Below are positions 1-8,293 of a stretch of 37,437 nucleotides of DNA, piece by piece. This DNA is from CAZGOM01 sp964542875 (GTDB taxonomy: Bacteria; Planctomycetota; Phycisphaerae; Phycisphaerales; Phycisphaeraceae), in NCBI GenBank assembly GCA_964542875.1, contig CAZIWA010000050.1:1-37437 (forward strand). Direction: 5' to 3'. Under the pieces are notes generated by a model, which worked only from the letters and a program-made list of their open reading frames with translations, did not search any database and was not told the DNA's origin. Both the position numbers and the translations under genes were made by a program. Within the stretch, counting starts at the first letter, position 1. Each line of letters starts with the position of its first letter.

Positions 1-730
1 CTTCCGGCGAGGTCGTCGCCCCGCCGCCGCCTTGCCCACCATAAGAGCCGGTGCCGGTCTGGCTCAGTGCCCCGCCACCCCCGGGAAAGCCATCAGCCCC
101 AGGAATGCGCGGGGCGGTCGCGTAGGTGTAGCCTCTATGCGCAAGCCCCCCGTAGGAGTTCACAGCCGGCGTGGTCCCCGCCGTCGTGGATGAGGCGACG
201 GCCATTGGGGCGGATGTGCGGATGATGTGGGGCGGTCGGTCAGTGCCGAGCGTCATGCCAGTGCCGCCCGCGAATGTGCCGCATCCGCCGCCAGAACCAG
301 ACGGGGCGGGCGTGTTGATCCAGCCCCCGATTAGGCTCTGCCACGTGGGAGCGTTGCCGACGCCTGCCGTGGTTTTTCGGACGCCCGCCCGGGTGCGATG
401 GCCTGAGAAGCAAGGCTCAGCCCGCACTGTGCCGTCAACTTGCATCACGCCCGCCACTTTTACAAGCGGCATAACCACTTCGCTCGGAGCGCCAAAAACA
501 AGCTCTGCGCCGGTTGGGGCGGCGATGGAAGCAAACTGAAAGCGGGGAGCGACCAGGTAAAGGGTGGAGCCGCTCACGGTCCACTTACCGGCGACGGTGG
601 TGATGTTCACCCACTGATTTGCGCCACGCTCAAGCCATTGCCAAACGCCCGCCAGCACTCGGAGATAGCCGTCTGATCTATCGCCAAAATAGGCGCGTAG
701 AAATGTAAGGTGAACCAGGGTTGCGTCCAT
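1..730 (-). CDS. Tail fibre with Gly-rich, DUF2341-like and LamG-like parts, N-terminal portion (continues at 37437)
   Basis: This is the 5' part of a gene cut by the window boundary. On the minus strand the frame is open from an in-frame stop at 818-820 down to position 1, and the first usable ATG is at 728-730. The last base at position 1 combines with the two bases at 37436-37437 to make a Gly codon, after which the frame continues to a stop at 36059. The joined protein would be 702 residues. This portion (about 243 residues) begins MDATLVHLTF and ends in a glycine-rich tract (PGGGGA, YGGQGGGGAT). Such tracts are typical of phage fibres and adhesins. It follows the beta-propeller-like tail protein ending at 804, so a role at the tail tip is likely. 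The start is uncertain because the only nearby Shine-Dalgarno-like bases (CAGGG) abut the ATG. Confidence 0.72.
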   Translation of the reverse strand, partial: MDATLVHLTFLRAYFGDRSDGYLRVLAGVWQWLERGANQWVNITTVAGKWTVSGSTLYLVAPRFQFASIAAPTGAELVFGAPSEVVMPLVKVAGVMQVDGTVRAEPCFSGHRTRAGVRKTTAGVGNAPTWQSLIGGWINTPAPSGSGGGCGTFAGGTGMTLGTDRPPHIIRTSAPMAVASSTTAGTTPAVNSYGGLAHRGYTYATAPRIPGADGFPGGGGALSQTGTGSYGGQGGGGATTSPE

Positions 731-803
731 CCCTGAAACGTAGTGGGTTGAGCGTATAAAAACAGGGTTCGCACGTGAAAGATAATGGCCGGGCCAATAT
801 CTT

Positions 804-2054
804 TTAAATCGTGAGGTCTATTACCTGAAACCCAAACGAGCGACCGCCGGGTGGGTGTTGAAAAACCAGGTCCCAAGACGATCCGCCGGCGTTCCATTTG
901 CGTACCCGTCCAGTGAAGACCGTGGGGAAGGTTCCAGACTGATACGCCCCAACCGCATAGAGCTCGCCCCCGTGACTGATGATGTCGTAAATATGGTCAT
1001 CGGGGTAATCACTGGAGGCTGTCACCAATCCGGTCGATGGGTTGAGCCAGAAAACCCGGTCGCTCACCGCCCCTGAATCCGTGCCTGATCCAGTGCGATA
1101 ACGAGAGGTAAGGCCATCCAGAACAACCCCCGCTACCATGCTCCCGCCGTGGATGGTGGGTCGGGTCCAGGGCCTGAGAGGAGTATCGATTCGGACGTTG
1201 AAGTCTGGGGCGTCGGAAAAGTAAATGTCGGGAAGCGCACCCCCAACCGAGCGAAGTACGCCTGACGCCTGTCCCGGTCCACCGTCTTCTGCCACAGCAC
1301 CCGCAGACAGGTAGGCGTTGCCCCCATCCAGCCTAGTACGCACTGCGGCATTCCCTTGGTAGTAGTTGCCAGGCGGGTCGGTGTTCCACGGCGTCGACAG
1401 AGTTGTGGTGGTTGCTACCATCGGGGATGCAGGCGGTGAGTTCACTGGGCTAATCGTCAACACTTCGCCCCCGAAAACTGAGTCGGCACCCTCAATAAAG
1501 TAATTCAACCGGTCGAAACCATCGTCCAGGTCCCATGCGTGCCAACTCCCGTCATAGTAAGCCCCTCTATGAAACGTCACTCCGTCAATCTCACTACTTC
1601 CGATGTCGGGGAGATAGTTGATGAATATTTTATCGCCGCTCGATCCCACCGCCATCGATAGATTCATAACGGATGTGTTGGAACCTGGAGCAAGGTCAAT
1701 CCATCCACCGTTGACTAAATCAAAAAGCGCGACATATTGCGCCCCTCCAGGATGCAGGCTTCGCGTCCATCGTCCACAAAAAACCAGAAAGTCCCCCATC
1801 CGGTCGATATTGGAAGTATTTCCGATGCCGCCGCGCTGGGTGGTGCCAAACGGGTTGGGGACGAATGTGCCCGTAGCCTCGTGTAAAAGATAATAACCAA
1901 CCCCGAGTGCGTAAGTGATGCGGCTGTTGACCCCATCCCATGCGAACCCACCCGTCAGAAACAAGCTCCCGCGCACGTTGGAACGAGCCCCCAAAGGTGA
2001 TTCCCAGAAGCGTTTTAGGCCGGTCGATGAAAAGCGACGTTGATAAAGGGGCAT
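804..2054 (-). CDS. Tail-tip protein, probable beta-propeller
   Basis: This 416-residue protein lies in the tail-tip region of the late operon. It is rich in Gly, Ser, Thr and aromatic residues and has repeated stretches of the form short strand, Gly-Gly, strand (for example DGSWHAWDLDDGF, NAGGSSWDLVF, GGELYAVGAY). These are the look of kelch or similar beta-propeller repeats, although I cannot delimit blades. Proteins of this type at the end of siphophage tail clusters usually sit on the tail tip and contact the host surface. There is no signal peptide or membrane segment. It is followed, 73 bases downstream of its TAA, by the split fibre gene. The assignment to receptor binding is inferred from position and composition only. 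Confidence 0.7.
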   Translation of the reverse strand: MPLYQRRFSSTGLKRFWESPLGARSNVRGSLFLTGGFAWDGVNSRITYALGVGYYLLHEATGTFVPNPFGTTQRGGIGNTSNIDRMGDFLVFCGRWTRSLHPGGAQYVALFDLVNGGWIDLAPGSNTSVMNLSMAVGSSGDKIFINYLPDIGSSEIDGVTFHRGAYYDGSWHAWDLDDGFDRLNYFIEGADSVFGGEVLTISPVNSPPASPMVATTTTLSTPWNTDPPGNYYQGNAAVRTRLDGGNAYLSAGAVAEDGGPGQASGVLRSVGGALPDIYFSDAPDFNVRIDTPLRPWTRPTIHGGSMVAGVVLDGLTSRYRTGSGTDSGAVSDRVFWLNPSTGLVTASSDYPDDHIYDIISHGGELYAVGAYQSGTFPTVFTGRVRKWNAGGSSWDLVFQHPPGGRSFGFQVIDLTI

Positions 2055-2057
2055 GGT

Positions 2058-3008
2058 TTAGCTCACTGGCACAGCCCACTCCCGGGCCATGATATTCAGG
2101 TCTTGATATTTGATGTCCTCAATGTCGATGCCGGCTGCTGTGAGGTCTGCGGACAGTGAAGACGAACAAAGGGCCGAATCAATGGGCTCGGCTGGGACGA
2201 TGAGGGTATCCGTGTAATTGGAGCGGATCGGTGGGCGAAGCTCCCACGCCTCGGACAAGGTGCCATCCGTCACGTTCACGGCGTCGACGGCGGGGATTGA
2301 GTTGATGGTGAGGTTGAGGAGTGCCGCGTTTTGCCGCAACGCCCCGGGCTTCCATGCAAACACGCTCTCTCCCGTAGTGCGGTCTGCATCTACTCCGTTC
2401 CAGAGCCGCAAAGCGTAGAAGTCGTGATACTCGGTTACATAGATGGCCCGGCGTGGGGCGATGACTGGAGAGTTAAGCCGCACCAAAGCCCACTTGACCC
2501 CGGTCCCCGTCTCCTTCCAAAGGATCTGGGCGGATCCAAAGAAGACGCTACCCAGGTGGGTACGGGTGTTGTGGATGATTTCCGCGCACTGGTGGGCCTC
2601 ATCCACGATGTCGACTTTGCAGGGGACCACGCCGGCGACGATGGCACGGCCCACGCCGGCGGTTATGCCGGTGGCCGCCGCAACCATGCCATCAAGCACA
2701 ACGGCAAAGCGCCCGCGGTAGTCGGGGGCGGTGGGAGTGACGGCGTTCATGCAGACCCGGCCCACGAACACATCCACGCTATCGGCGGGGTCGAAGGTCG
2801 ATTGATCCAGCCCAACCACCTCAAACCGCTTGAGGAGCGCCCCTGAGGTATTTTTTACGTTGATTTCAACGGTGTCCAGCGGAGCGACGACCGGACCGCT
2901 TTCTGGCTTTCCAGGGGAGCGGATAACCCCATTCCATGCGTTTACCTCGGCTGCGCCAATGATTGCGGCTTGTCCTGGGACTCGGTGAGTAAAATCGGTT
3001 CCTGCCAT
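2058..3008 (-). CDS. Tail protein of unknown function
   Basis: A 316-residue protein starting MAGTDFTHRVPGQ. I chose the ATG at 3006-3008 because AAGGGG lies a few bases upstream and because the longer frame would run back into the preceding gene, which ends at 3019. The sequence alternates short hydrophobic strands with Gly, Asp and Thr (for example DTVEINVKNTSGALLKRFEVVGLD), suggesting a beta-rich structural protein. Its middle part resembles small-domain tail proteins that carry a jelly-roll or OB-like fold, but I recognise no family. It is four bases from the downstream propeller gene, as in one transcript. A minor tail or baseplate-like component is the most reasonable inference. Confidence 0.68.
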   Translation of the reverse strand: MAGTDFTHRVPGQAAIIGAAEVNAWNGVIRSPGKPESGPVVAPLDTVEINVKNTSGALLKRFEVVGLDQSTFDPADSVDVFVGRVCMNAVTPTAPDYRGRFAVVLDGMVAAATGITAGVGRAIVAGVVPCKVDIVDEAHQCAEIIHNTRTHLGSVFFGSAQILWKETGTGVKWALVRLNSPVIAPRRAIYVTEYHDFYALRLWNGVDADRTTGESVFAWKPGALRQNAALLNLTINSIPAVDAVNVTDGTLSEAWELRPPIRSNYTDTLIVPAEPIDSALCSSSLSADLTAAGIDIEDIKYQDLNIMAREWAVPVS

Positions 3009-3018
3009 TGCCGTCCCC

Positions 3019-3840
3019 TTAAAGTGATGTGCCAAACCCAAGAGCTGAAAAATCAGTTCTTTCGTAAACCTTCTCAACGTAAGCCACATCTGCTTTCATG
3101 ATGGGCATGGGTGGATTGGCGAGATCATCGACGGTTTTTGTGAAGTGAAACCAAATATGATCATGCCCGTCTTTGACAATCCCAACGATGTCGCCCACGT
3201 TCATGCTTGCGACCCTACGGGAGGCCTCTAGGGTTAGAGTTATGTCGTACTTTTCATCACCGCGTTGGTTGTCGCCATCAACCCCCAACAACAAGACACT
3301 TCCGGCGGGAAAGCCGTAAAACTCATTGTCGTTTACCGTCCCCGTGATCTCGTGAAACTGCTGGAGCTTGGCATTATCAATGTCAGCGGCTTCAAACACC
3401 TTGCGGAGTTTGAAGGAGAACCGGCGAACGACAATATCCGTCCCGTTTACCGTGTCCCCGCTCACCCCAATCGCTCCCCTGAAATCCGGGGCGGTGGTTA
3501 TGCCGGAAGCTGGGAAGGTTCCCGATGTCCCCAGGCTTTGATAAATCTTCTGAGTACCACCGCCGGTACTGAAGCTGACGATGGTTGGGGAAGCGGGTTG
3601 GGGCGTTTTGCGCTTTGGAAGTTCCCGATAGTCGGCCCTCCCCATCCACAGCGACGGCCCGGCATGCTCCACACTGAGAGATTTATCATCCCTCAGCAAA
3701 GCCCCCGACGACGCCGGGGCCTCTGCAAACAACGCCGCCAGGGCCTCAGATTCATCATCGGTGTTGTCGATGCCGTAATTGCGGGTGCCGCTGCCCATGC
3801 CCGCCGTCTCTTCAAACATCTGCCAAATTCTTGCCGCCAT
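3019..3840 (-). CDS. Tail protein following the tape measure, possible distal tail component
   Basis: A 273-residue protein (MAARIWQMFEETAGMGSG start) encoded immediately downstream of the tape measure gene, where siphophages normally place the distal tail protein. An AAAGGAG ribosome-binding site precedes the ATG at 3838-3840. The C-terminal half is beta-rich (YDITLTLEASRR, DHIWFHFTKT, ADVAYVEKVYERTDF). I see no enzymatic motif, signal peptide or membrane helix. The call as distal tail or hub component rests on gene order, not on recognised family residues. It is independent of the long plus-strand open frame over the same bases, which has no coding character. Confidence 0.68.
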   Translation of the reverse strand: MAARIWQMFEETAGMGSGTRNYGIDNTDDESEALAALFAEAPASSGALLRDDKSLSVEHAGPSLWMGRADYRELPKRKTPQPASPTIVSFSTGGGTQKIYQSLGTSGTFPASGITTAPDFRGAIGVSGDTVNGTDIVVRRFSFKLRKVFEAADIDNAKLQQFHEITGTVNDNEFYGFPAGSVLLLGVDGDNQRGDEKYDITLTLEASRRVASMNVGDIVGIVKDGHDHIWFHFTKTVDDLANPPMPIMKADVAYVEKVYERTDFSALGFGTSL

Positions 3841-3852
3841 TGGTTTACTCCT

Positions 3853-5838
3853 TTAAACGAATGCGCCGCCCTGGTTATCGTTCCCGAATTTCACAATTTC
3901 CTTAGTGTTTTTGGCCGTCTCTTCGGTCGCCTTGGCCGTCCTCTCCTGAGCCGTGGTCATCACCCCGAACCCGAAAAGCGCCTCACTGGAGAACGTGCCC
4001 ATGGTGGTGATGTCGGTTTTGGCCAGGTTCTTGGTTTCCGCATCCACACCCGACGAGAAATCGAACTTGGGCGACTTTTTGTTTTTCGCCTTGTCCCCTG
4101 CAAGGTTGGCCAGGCCCTTCAATTGGTTGCGCAAGTCCTCAATCTCAGCCCGGGCCGCCTGCTCACGCTTGGCGTAGTCGGCCTCCAACGCCTTGTTGGC
4201 GTCGGTCGCGTCCTTGGAAAAGGCGTCTCGATTCGCATTGGCGATCTGGCCCGCCTCTCCGATTTGCTTGTTTTTCTCGGTTTCAAGCGCCTTGTTGGCC
4301 GTGTCCTTCTCCTGCGTGCGCTTCTTTGTTTCGGCGCCAACACGGTCGTCAACCATCTTCATGGCCTCTGCCATCTGGTCATCGCTCCAGACGCCGCCCA
4401 TAACAATCTTGTGCAGCTTCTTTTCGACCCAGCCGATAGCCTCATCCCATTTGTTCATGAAGCCGGTGGTGATGTCGTTCCACAGCTTTTCAATGAACGT
4501 GGAAAACTCCAGCCACATCACCATCAATCCCACTGTGGCGTCACTCCCCAGCGTTTTGATTGATGCCATCGCATCGTTCCAAACGCTCAGGATGGAGAGC
4601 TTGAGGGAGTTCCAGATTTTGAGGATCCACAAACACCCCTGATTCCATGCAATCTTGATCCCCAGCCAGGCGATTTCCATGGCGAGGGCCAAGTCTCCCG
4701 CTTTGATGGCGTCGGTAATGCCCTTCCATGTCGCGCCGAACGTCTCCGCCAGGTCGTCAAACCGATCTCTCAGCCATTGGATTGCCGCCCCACCAAGGCC
4801 CGTCATGTACAGGAACCCGGCTACCACCGCCCCCACACCCACCAGAAGCGCACCCAGGGGGGAGGAGAGCGCCGCAATGAGGCCTCCAAGGATGATGAAG
4901 GGGGCTTTGATGATGAAGATCGCCGCACTGATGGCCATGCCCACCCCCGCAAAGATAAAGGCGAGGGCCTGCGCGGCCACCCCAACGGCAAGGATGGCAC
5001 CGCCGACCACGGCCAAAGCAACCCCGACTTTCAACAGGGTTTGGACCAGCTCGGGGTTTTCCTTGATCCAGGTGTTAATGATCTTCACTACCTGCTGAGC
5101 CATCTTCACCCACTCAAGAAACATCGGGATTACCGCGTTGCCCACCTCAAGGGCGGTTTGACGAAGGAGCTTTTTCAGCAGGTCCAGGGCGTCCCCAAAG
5201 GTGTCGGCCCGCTCTGCCGCCTGGGTGCTCATCACCAATCCGAATTCCTCAGCTTCGTTCATGAGGGCTTTGAGGGCCTCGGCGTTCTGGTCCAGCAGGG
5301 GAAGGAGTTTGGTTCCTGCCTTCCCAAACACCTCCAAAGCCATGGAGGCACGTAACGCGGGATCCTCAATCCGTGAAATCCGCTCGGCGAAAACCATAAA
5401 CCGCTTGTCTTGGGAGAGCTCCGCCACGTCGGCAACTGTGAGGCCCATGTCCTTCAATGTCTGAATTGCCCCCTTGCTGCCCTCTTTGGCGGCCGCGATG
5501 AGCTTGGAGAAGGTTTTTGCGCCTACCTCCACATCCTCCAGCGAAGCGCCGGCCATCCCCGCAGCGTGATCGAGGCGGGAAAGCATTTCGACGGTGAGGC
5601 CGGTGCGGGCACTCATGTCATTGAGGGCGCTTCCCACGTCGGCGAACATCATCACCGCCGCCGCCAGGCCGACGACGATGGCCACGCCCACCCCGGCCAT
5701 TTTCAACCCCACACCCTGCATTGCAGAGGCCGCGCCCGTCAACGTCTTTTGAGCCCTGAATAGCCCGGCCTGCAGCTTGTCGTCATCCAAGACGAGTTCA
5801 ACAAAGGCCCGGCCCGCTTTGATCGCTGATCCGCTCAT
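3853..5838 (-). CDS. Tail tape measure protein
   Basis: This 661-residue protein is the longest of the tail cluster after the terminase. It begins with the usual tape-measure N-terminus (AFVELVLDDDKLQAGLFRAQKTL), in which helical repeats are followed by glycine- and alanine-rich hydrophobic segments (VGVAIVVGLAAAVMMF near residue 50, then a second hydrophobic block near residues 260-350). The last 200 residues are charged and coiled-coil-like, rich in Lys, Glu and Ala. Tape measure proteins set tail length at roughly 0.15 nm per residue, which would give a tail of about 100 nm. Its ATG overlaps the TGA of the downstream-frame chaperone gene by four bases (ATGA), consistent with coupled translation. 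Confidence 0.92.
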   Translation of the reverse strand: MSGSAIKAGRAFVELVLDDDKLQAGLFRAQKTLTGAASAMQGVGLKMAGVGVAIVVGLAAAVMMFADVGSALNDMSARTGLTVEMLSRLDHAAGMAGASLEDVEVGAKTFSKLIAAAKEGSKGAIQTLKDMGLTVADVAELSQDKRFMVFAERISRIEDPALRASMALEVFGKAGTKLLPLLDQNAEALKALMNEAEEFGLVMSTQAAERADTFGDALDLLKKLLRQTALEVGNAVIPMFLEWVKMAQQVVKIINTWIKENPELVQTLLKVGVALAVVGGAILAVGVAAQALAFIFAGVGMAISAAIFIIKAPFIILGGLIAALSSPLGALLVGVGAVVAGFLYMTGLGGAAIQWLRDRFDDLAETFGATWKGITDAIKAGDLALAMEIAWLGIKIAWNQGCLWILKIWNSLKLSILSVWNDAMASIKTLGSDATVGLMVMWLEFSTFIEKLWNDITTGFMNKWDEAIGWVEKKLHKIVMGGVWSDDQMAEAMKMVDDRVGAETKKRTQEKDTANKALETEKNKQIGEAGQIANANRDAFSKDATDANKALEADYAKREQAARAEIEDLRNQLKGLANLAGDKAKNKKSPKFDFSSGVDAETKNLAKTDITTMGTFSSEALFGFGVMTTAQERTAKATEETAKNTKEIVKFGNDNQGGAFV

Positions 5839-6062
5839 GATTCAATTTCCTTTCTTGAAGGCGGAAGCCAGCTATCCCGCAGTTCTTTGACTCGCTTTTT
5901 CACCTCTTCCTTGGTCTTGACCGGGGGAGGAGGTGCGTACGGGTTGAAGTCGTTGGGGGTGAAGGCCTTGGAACGCCGCTTGGGATCCCGGTTGCAGTTG
6001 GCAATCAGTGCCATAAGGGAGGCGGTGCGTGTCCACACGTCCTCAGACTGCGCCCGCGTCAT
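5835..6062 (-). CDS. Tail assembly chaperone, downstream (T) frame
   Basis: Seventy-five residues from an ATG at 6060-6062, but the frame is open well upstream into the 3' end of the preceding gene. There it encodes family-like sequence (LIWKCAGVLTLDPHPFTL, then RELTAM). The segment containing IANCNRDPKRR, followed by FTPNDFNPY, is the usual signature of the second tail-assembly-chaperone frame that sits between tail tube and tape measure genes. It is probably expressed mainly as an extension of the upstream protein through a -1 frameshift, as in lambda gpG-gpGT, rather than from its own ATG. Its last bases overlap the tape measure start. Confidence 0.75.
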   Translation of the reverse strand: MTRAQSEDVWTRTASLMALIANCNRDPKRRSKAFTPNDFNPYAPPPPVKTKEEVKKRVKELRDSWLPPSRKEIES

Positions 6063-6067
6063 CGCTG

Positions 6068-6583
6068 TTAGTTCGCGGAGGGTGAAGGGGTGGGGGTCGA
6101 GAGTGAGGACGCCGGCACATTTCCAGATGAGTTCATGAGCCTGTTGAGCTCCGCTTCTATGCGCTGATCCAGTTCCGGACTGTCCATCAGCGTCTTCGCT
6201 TCCTTCGTCATCCGGTCTTGGACCTTCTTCACTTTGCTGAGAAGCGTTTTCAGCAGGTGCTTCCGGTCCTGGGGGAAAAAATCCGCCAGGCCCTCCAAGA
6301 GAGCGGTTGTGGCGTGGTCCACGGTGTCGCCCGCCATCAGTTCCCCAAACTGCTCATCGGTGACGTTCTGGGCGTCGGCCTGGGGTTTACAAACGACGTA
6401 AAGGGTGTCGACCAGCGCCACCGGATCCGTCATGAGGGTTTTGAGGAGATCGCCCCCGGCCGCGTCCAGCAGGTCCACCGGCTTCCCGTTGACCTGTACC
6501 AGCGAGCGGACGCGCTTGATGGTGGCGACTGTGATTGCCACCTCCCAAGATTTACCCTTTGAATCTTTGAATGATCCTGCCAT
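6068..6583 (-). CDS. Tail assembly chaperone, upstream (G) frame
   Basis: A 171-residue, mostly helical, acidic protein (MAGSFKDSKGKSWEVAIT start) located between the tail tube and tape measure genes, the standard place for the tail assembly chaperone. It ends in a Ser/Pro/Thr-rich tail (SSGNVPASSLSTPTPSPSAN) that looks non-globular. The alternative -1 frame over those bases encodes conserved-looking sequence that leads into the next gene. This is the pattern expected if most ribosomes stop at 6068 and a minority shift frame. Chaperones of this kind coat the tape measure during tail assembly and are absent from the finished virion. Confidence 0.8.
   Translation of the reverse strand: MAGSFKDSKGKSWEVAITVATIKRVRSLVQVNGKPVDLLDAAGGDLLKTLMTDPVALVDTLYVVCKPQADAQNVTDEQFGELMAGDTVDHATTALLEGLADFFPQDRKHLLKTLLSKVKKVQDRMTKEAKTLMDSPELDQRIEAELNRLMNSSGNVPASSLSTPTPSPSAN
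6119..6125 (-). promoter_or_regulatory. Candidate -1 frameshift site between chaperone frames
   Basis: On the minus strand the heptamer TGGAAAT lies with zero-frame codons GGA and AAT. A -1 slip gives TGG and AAA, and from here the frame reads LIWKCAGVL into the downstream ORF at 5835. The heptamer is not a perfect X-XXY-YYZ slippery site (lambda uses GGGAAAG), so the exact point of slippage is uncertain. The evidence is the overlap of frames and the protein-like sequence of the -1 frame. Confidence 0.4.
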
Positions 6584-6642
6584 TGAAGGCTCCTAAAAGT
6601 AAGGTTGAAACAGAAAACCACGTGGGGAAATTCCCCAGCGTC

Positions 6643-7128
6643 TTATTCCTCTTCCTCGGGGACCGGCCAAGCCGTGGGCTCGATCACGGTTTCCACGGCC
6701 TCAATCAATTCAGTGTGGTAGGTGGGTTTGACGGAGACGGAGGCCTTTACGCCGTCTGCGAGAGGTTCGTCAATATCGAACTTCGTCACTTCGACCGGGG
6801 CGCGAACGCCGGTCGAATTCTCATCCTCCACCGGGCCGTCGAGCACAAGGATGTCAGCGTGGCCAGCATCGCCCACCGCGTCGTATTTTCCTTTGAGCCA
6901 CGCAAAACCGGCGTTCCCCGGCTTATAGGTGAGGTCAAAGTCCAACCCCAGATTCCGCATGCCCTTGCGGTATTTCTTGACACTGGATTCACGGTCGGAA
7001 ATTTCCACCTCATCCTTGTTGTCGGCACGGGTGTTGTCTTTGATGGGCTTGATTTCAAGCCACACAGGCACGGCATAAGTGCCGGTGTTTCCGTAAACCT
7101 TCATTTCTTGGCCAATGGGGACTGTCAT
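6643..7128 (-). CDS. Major tail tube protein
   Basis: A 161-residue protein starting MTVPIGQEMKVYGNTG, in the slot between tail-completion proteins and assembly chaperones. It has the usual features of siphophage tube subunits: moderate size, beta-rich alternation (LDFDLTYKPGNAGFAWLKGKY), no membrane segment, and an acidic Pro/Glu C-terminus (PVPEEEE). The central phrase GVRAPVEVTKFDIDEPLADG, followed by KASVSVKPTY, resembles the strand pattern of gpV-like tube proteins. The function is inferred from position and size. It would polymerise into hexameric rings around the tape measure. Confidence 0.8.
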   Translation of the reverse strand: MTVPIGQEMKVYGNTGTYAVPVWLEIKPIKDNTRADNKDEVEISDRESSVKKYRKGMRNLGLDFDLTYKPGNAGFAWLKGKYDAVGDAGHADILVLDGPVEDENSTGVRAPVEVTKFDIDEPLADGVKASVSVKPTYHTELIEAVETVIEPTAWPVPEEEE

Positions 7129-7140
7129 AGCGTGAACCTT

Positions 7141-7629
7141 TCAGTTGGTGATTGCGTGTTCCCAAACGTCTTTGAGTTTGGGGTTTGTGAGTGAACGGTC
7201 GAAAGCGGGTTTCATGAATGGGCGGGGGGCATAGCGGGCTGACTTTTTGCGGTTGCCGCGGGGAGGCGCCACACCGCCAACCTCCATCAATTCGGGTACG
7301 GTCGGTTGCGCCTTGCTGTTGAAGCCGATTGGGCCGACGATCACGGATTCCGTCGCGTCGGAGTAGGCGAAAAGGATGGATTTCAAGCCCGCGTCCGCGT
7401 CATTCACCCCGACATAGTGGGCCAGCGGGGGGCGGCCGGGCCTGGAATAGCGTTTGTAACGGTTCTTTCCCGTGACGCGCTTGATGGAATTCCGCGAATC
7501 CTTGCGCACGTAAGAGCCCCATTTAGAAAGGGCACGGGCGCGGGCAATGCTGATGCGATCGAGGACGGCGTCCCGATCAAAAAACATCTTCTTGAAGGCT
7601 TTGATTTTGGGGGTGGGGAAGCTGCTCAT
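7141..7629 (-). CDS. HK97 gp10-like neck/tail-completion protein
   Basis: A 162-residue basic protein. The motif RYAPRPFMKPAFD near residues 137-149 matches the PRPFLRPA-type signature near the C-terminus of HK97 gp10-like proteins, which join head and tail. The N-terminal half is helical and Arg/Lys-rich. The start ATG at 7627-7629 overlaps the TGA of the upstream gene (ATGA at 7626-7629), indicating translational coupling. No signal peptide or catalytic motif is present. The family call rests on this motif and the gene order. Confidence 0.75.
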   Translation of the reverse strand: MSSFPTPKIKAFKKMFFDRDAVLDRISIARARALSKWGSYVRKDSRNSIKRVTGKNRYKRYSRPGRPPLAHYVGVNDADAGLKSILFAYSDATESVIVGPIGFNSKAQPTVPELMEVGGVAPPRGNRKKSARYAPRPFMKPAFDRSLTNPKLKDVWEHAITN

Positions 7630-8063
7630 ACGTCAACCACCTCCCGATAGGTCTGGCTGATGGCCGACACGAAGAGGTTTCGGGTTTGCAGTTCGCTGGG
7701 GATGACGTAAAGCCGCTTGGTGGAGACATATGAAAGCGACGGCATGGAGGAGATTTTGCGCCGTCGAAGATATTTCAAAATCTGGGACGCCAGGTATGAA
7801 ACCGCGTCGGCGTCTGTGGTCGCATCTTTACCGCGCACCTGCATTTGCACCCATACATCGACAGTGATGTCGTCGTTATCCTCGCCCCTGGATGCAATCT
7901 CCACCTCCTGGAGTCGGGGGCAAACCACTACAGCCAATTCCCGTAAATCCTCAAGCCTGTAGAAGGGGGCATAACTCCGCACCGCGGTGAAGGGCATAGA
8001 AAAACTCTGAGCGTTAATCAGGTCTTTCAATGCCTCTGCAACCTTTGCGGGAGAGTCCATCAT
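7626..8063 (-). CDS. Tail terminator / minor tail protein
   Basis: A 145-residue protein (MMDSPAKVAEALKDLINAQ start) between a small membrane protein gene and the gp10-like gene. The pattern of an N-terminal helix, a Tyr/Arg-containing middle (AVRSYAPFYRLEDLRELAV), an alternating strand (DDITVDVWVQMQVRGKD) and a C-terminal FVSAISQTYREVV fits the small alpha/beta tail terminator fold (lambda gpU-like). The start overlaps the previous stop by four bases (8060-8063) and its own stop overlaps the next start. The assignment is from order and fold-like pattern, not from a diagnostic motif. Confidence 0.65.
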   Translation of the reverse strand: MMDSPAKVAEALKDLINAQSFSMPFTAVRSYAPFYRLEDLRELAVVVCPRLQEVEIASRGEDNDDITVDVWVQMQVRGKDATTDADAVSYLASQILKYLRRRKISSMPSLSYVSTKRLYVIPSELQTRNLFVSAISQTYREVVDV

Positions 8064-8293
8064 TTTGACGGCTTCCCTTCCACGATTGCGCGGATAGCCT
8101 TTACATCACCTTCAATGCCATACACCAGCTTTTCCATCGTCCGAATTTGCTCGGTGTGTCCCTTGACGATGTCCGCCGTCGCCTCCACATCCTTGGCATA
8201 GCCGCGGGCGGTCCACACCACCGTCACCAGCACACCCAGGCACGTCAGAAGGACGGCGAGGAATTCAAAAAAGTTCTTTGCTTTGGTGCTCAT
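8060..8293 (-). CDS. Small single-helix membrane protein within the head-tail cluster
   Basis: Seventy-seven residues. Residues 8-28 (FFEFLAVLLTCLGVLVTVVW) form one clear hydrophobic membrane segment, followed by a short basic stretch (TARGY) and an amphipathic, coiled-coil-like C-terminal half (EQIRTMEKLVYGIEGDVKAI). It overlaps both neighbours by ATGA. Membrane proteins are uncommon in this part of a siphophage operon. The shape (one N-terminal TM and a cytoplasmic or periplasmic coiled coil) resembles small holin-like or i-spanin-like proteins, but no family is certain. Confidence 0.65.
   Translation of the reverse strand: MSTKAKNFFEFLAVLLTCLGVLVTVVWTARGYAKDVEATADIVKGHTEQIRTMEKLVYGIEGDVKAIRAIVEGKPSK

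Noticed and set aside
3265..4563. 432-codon plus-strand open frame
   Set aside because: It lies entirely antisense to the tape measure and following tail gene. These have good ribosome-binding sites and family-like sequence, so the frame is a GC-rich shadow.
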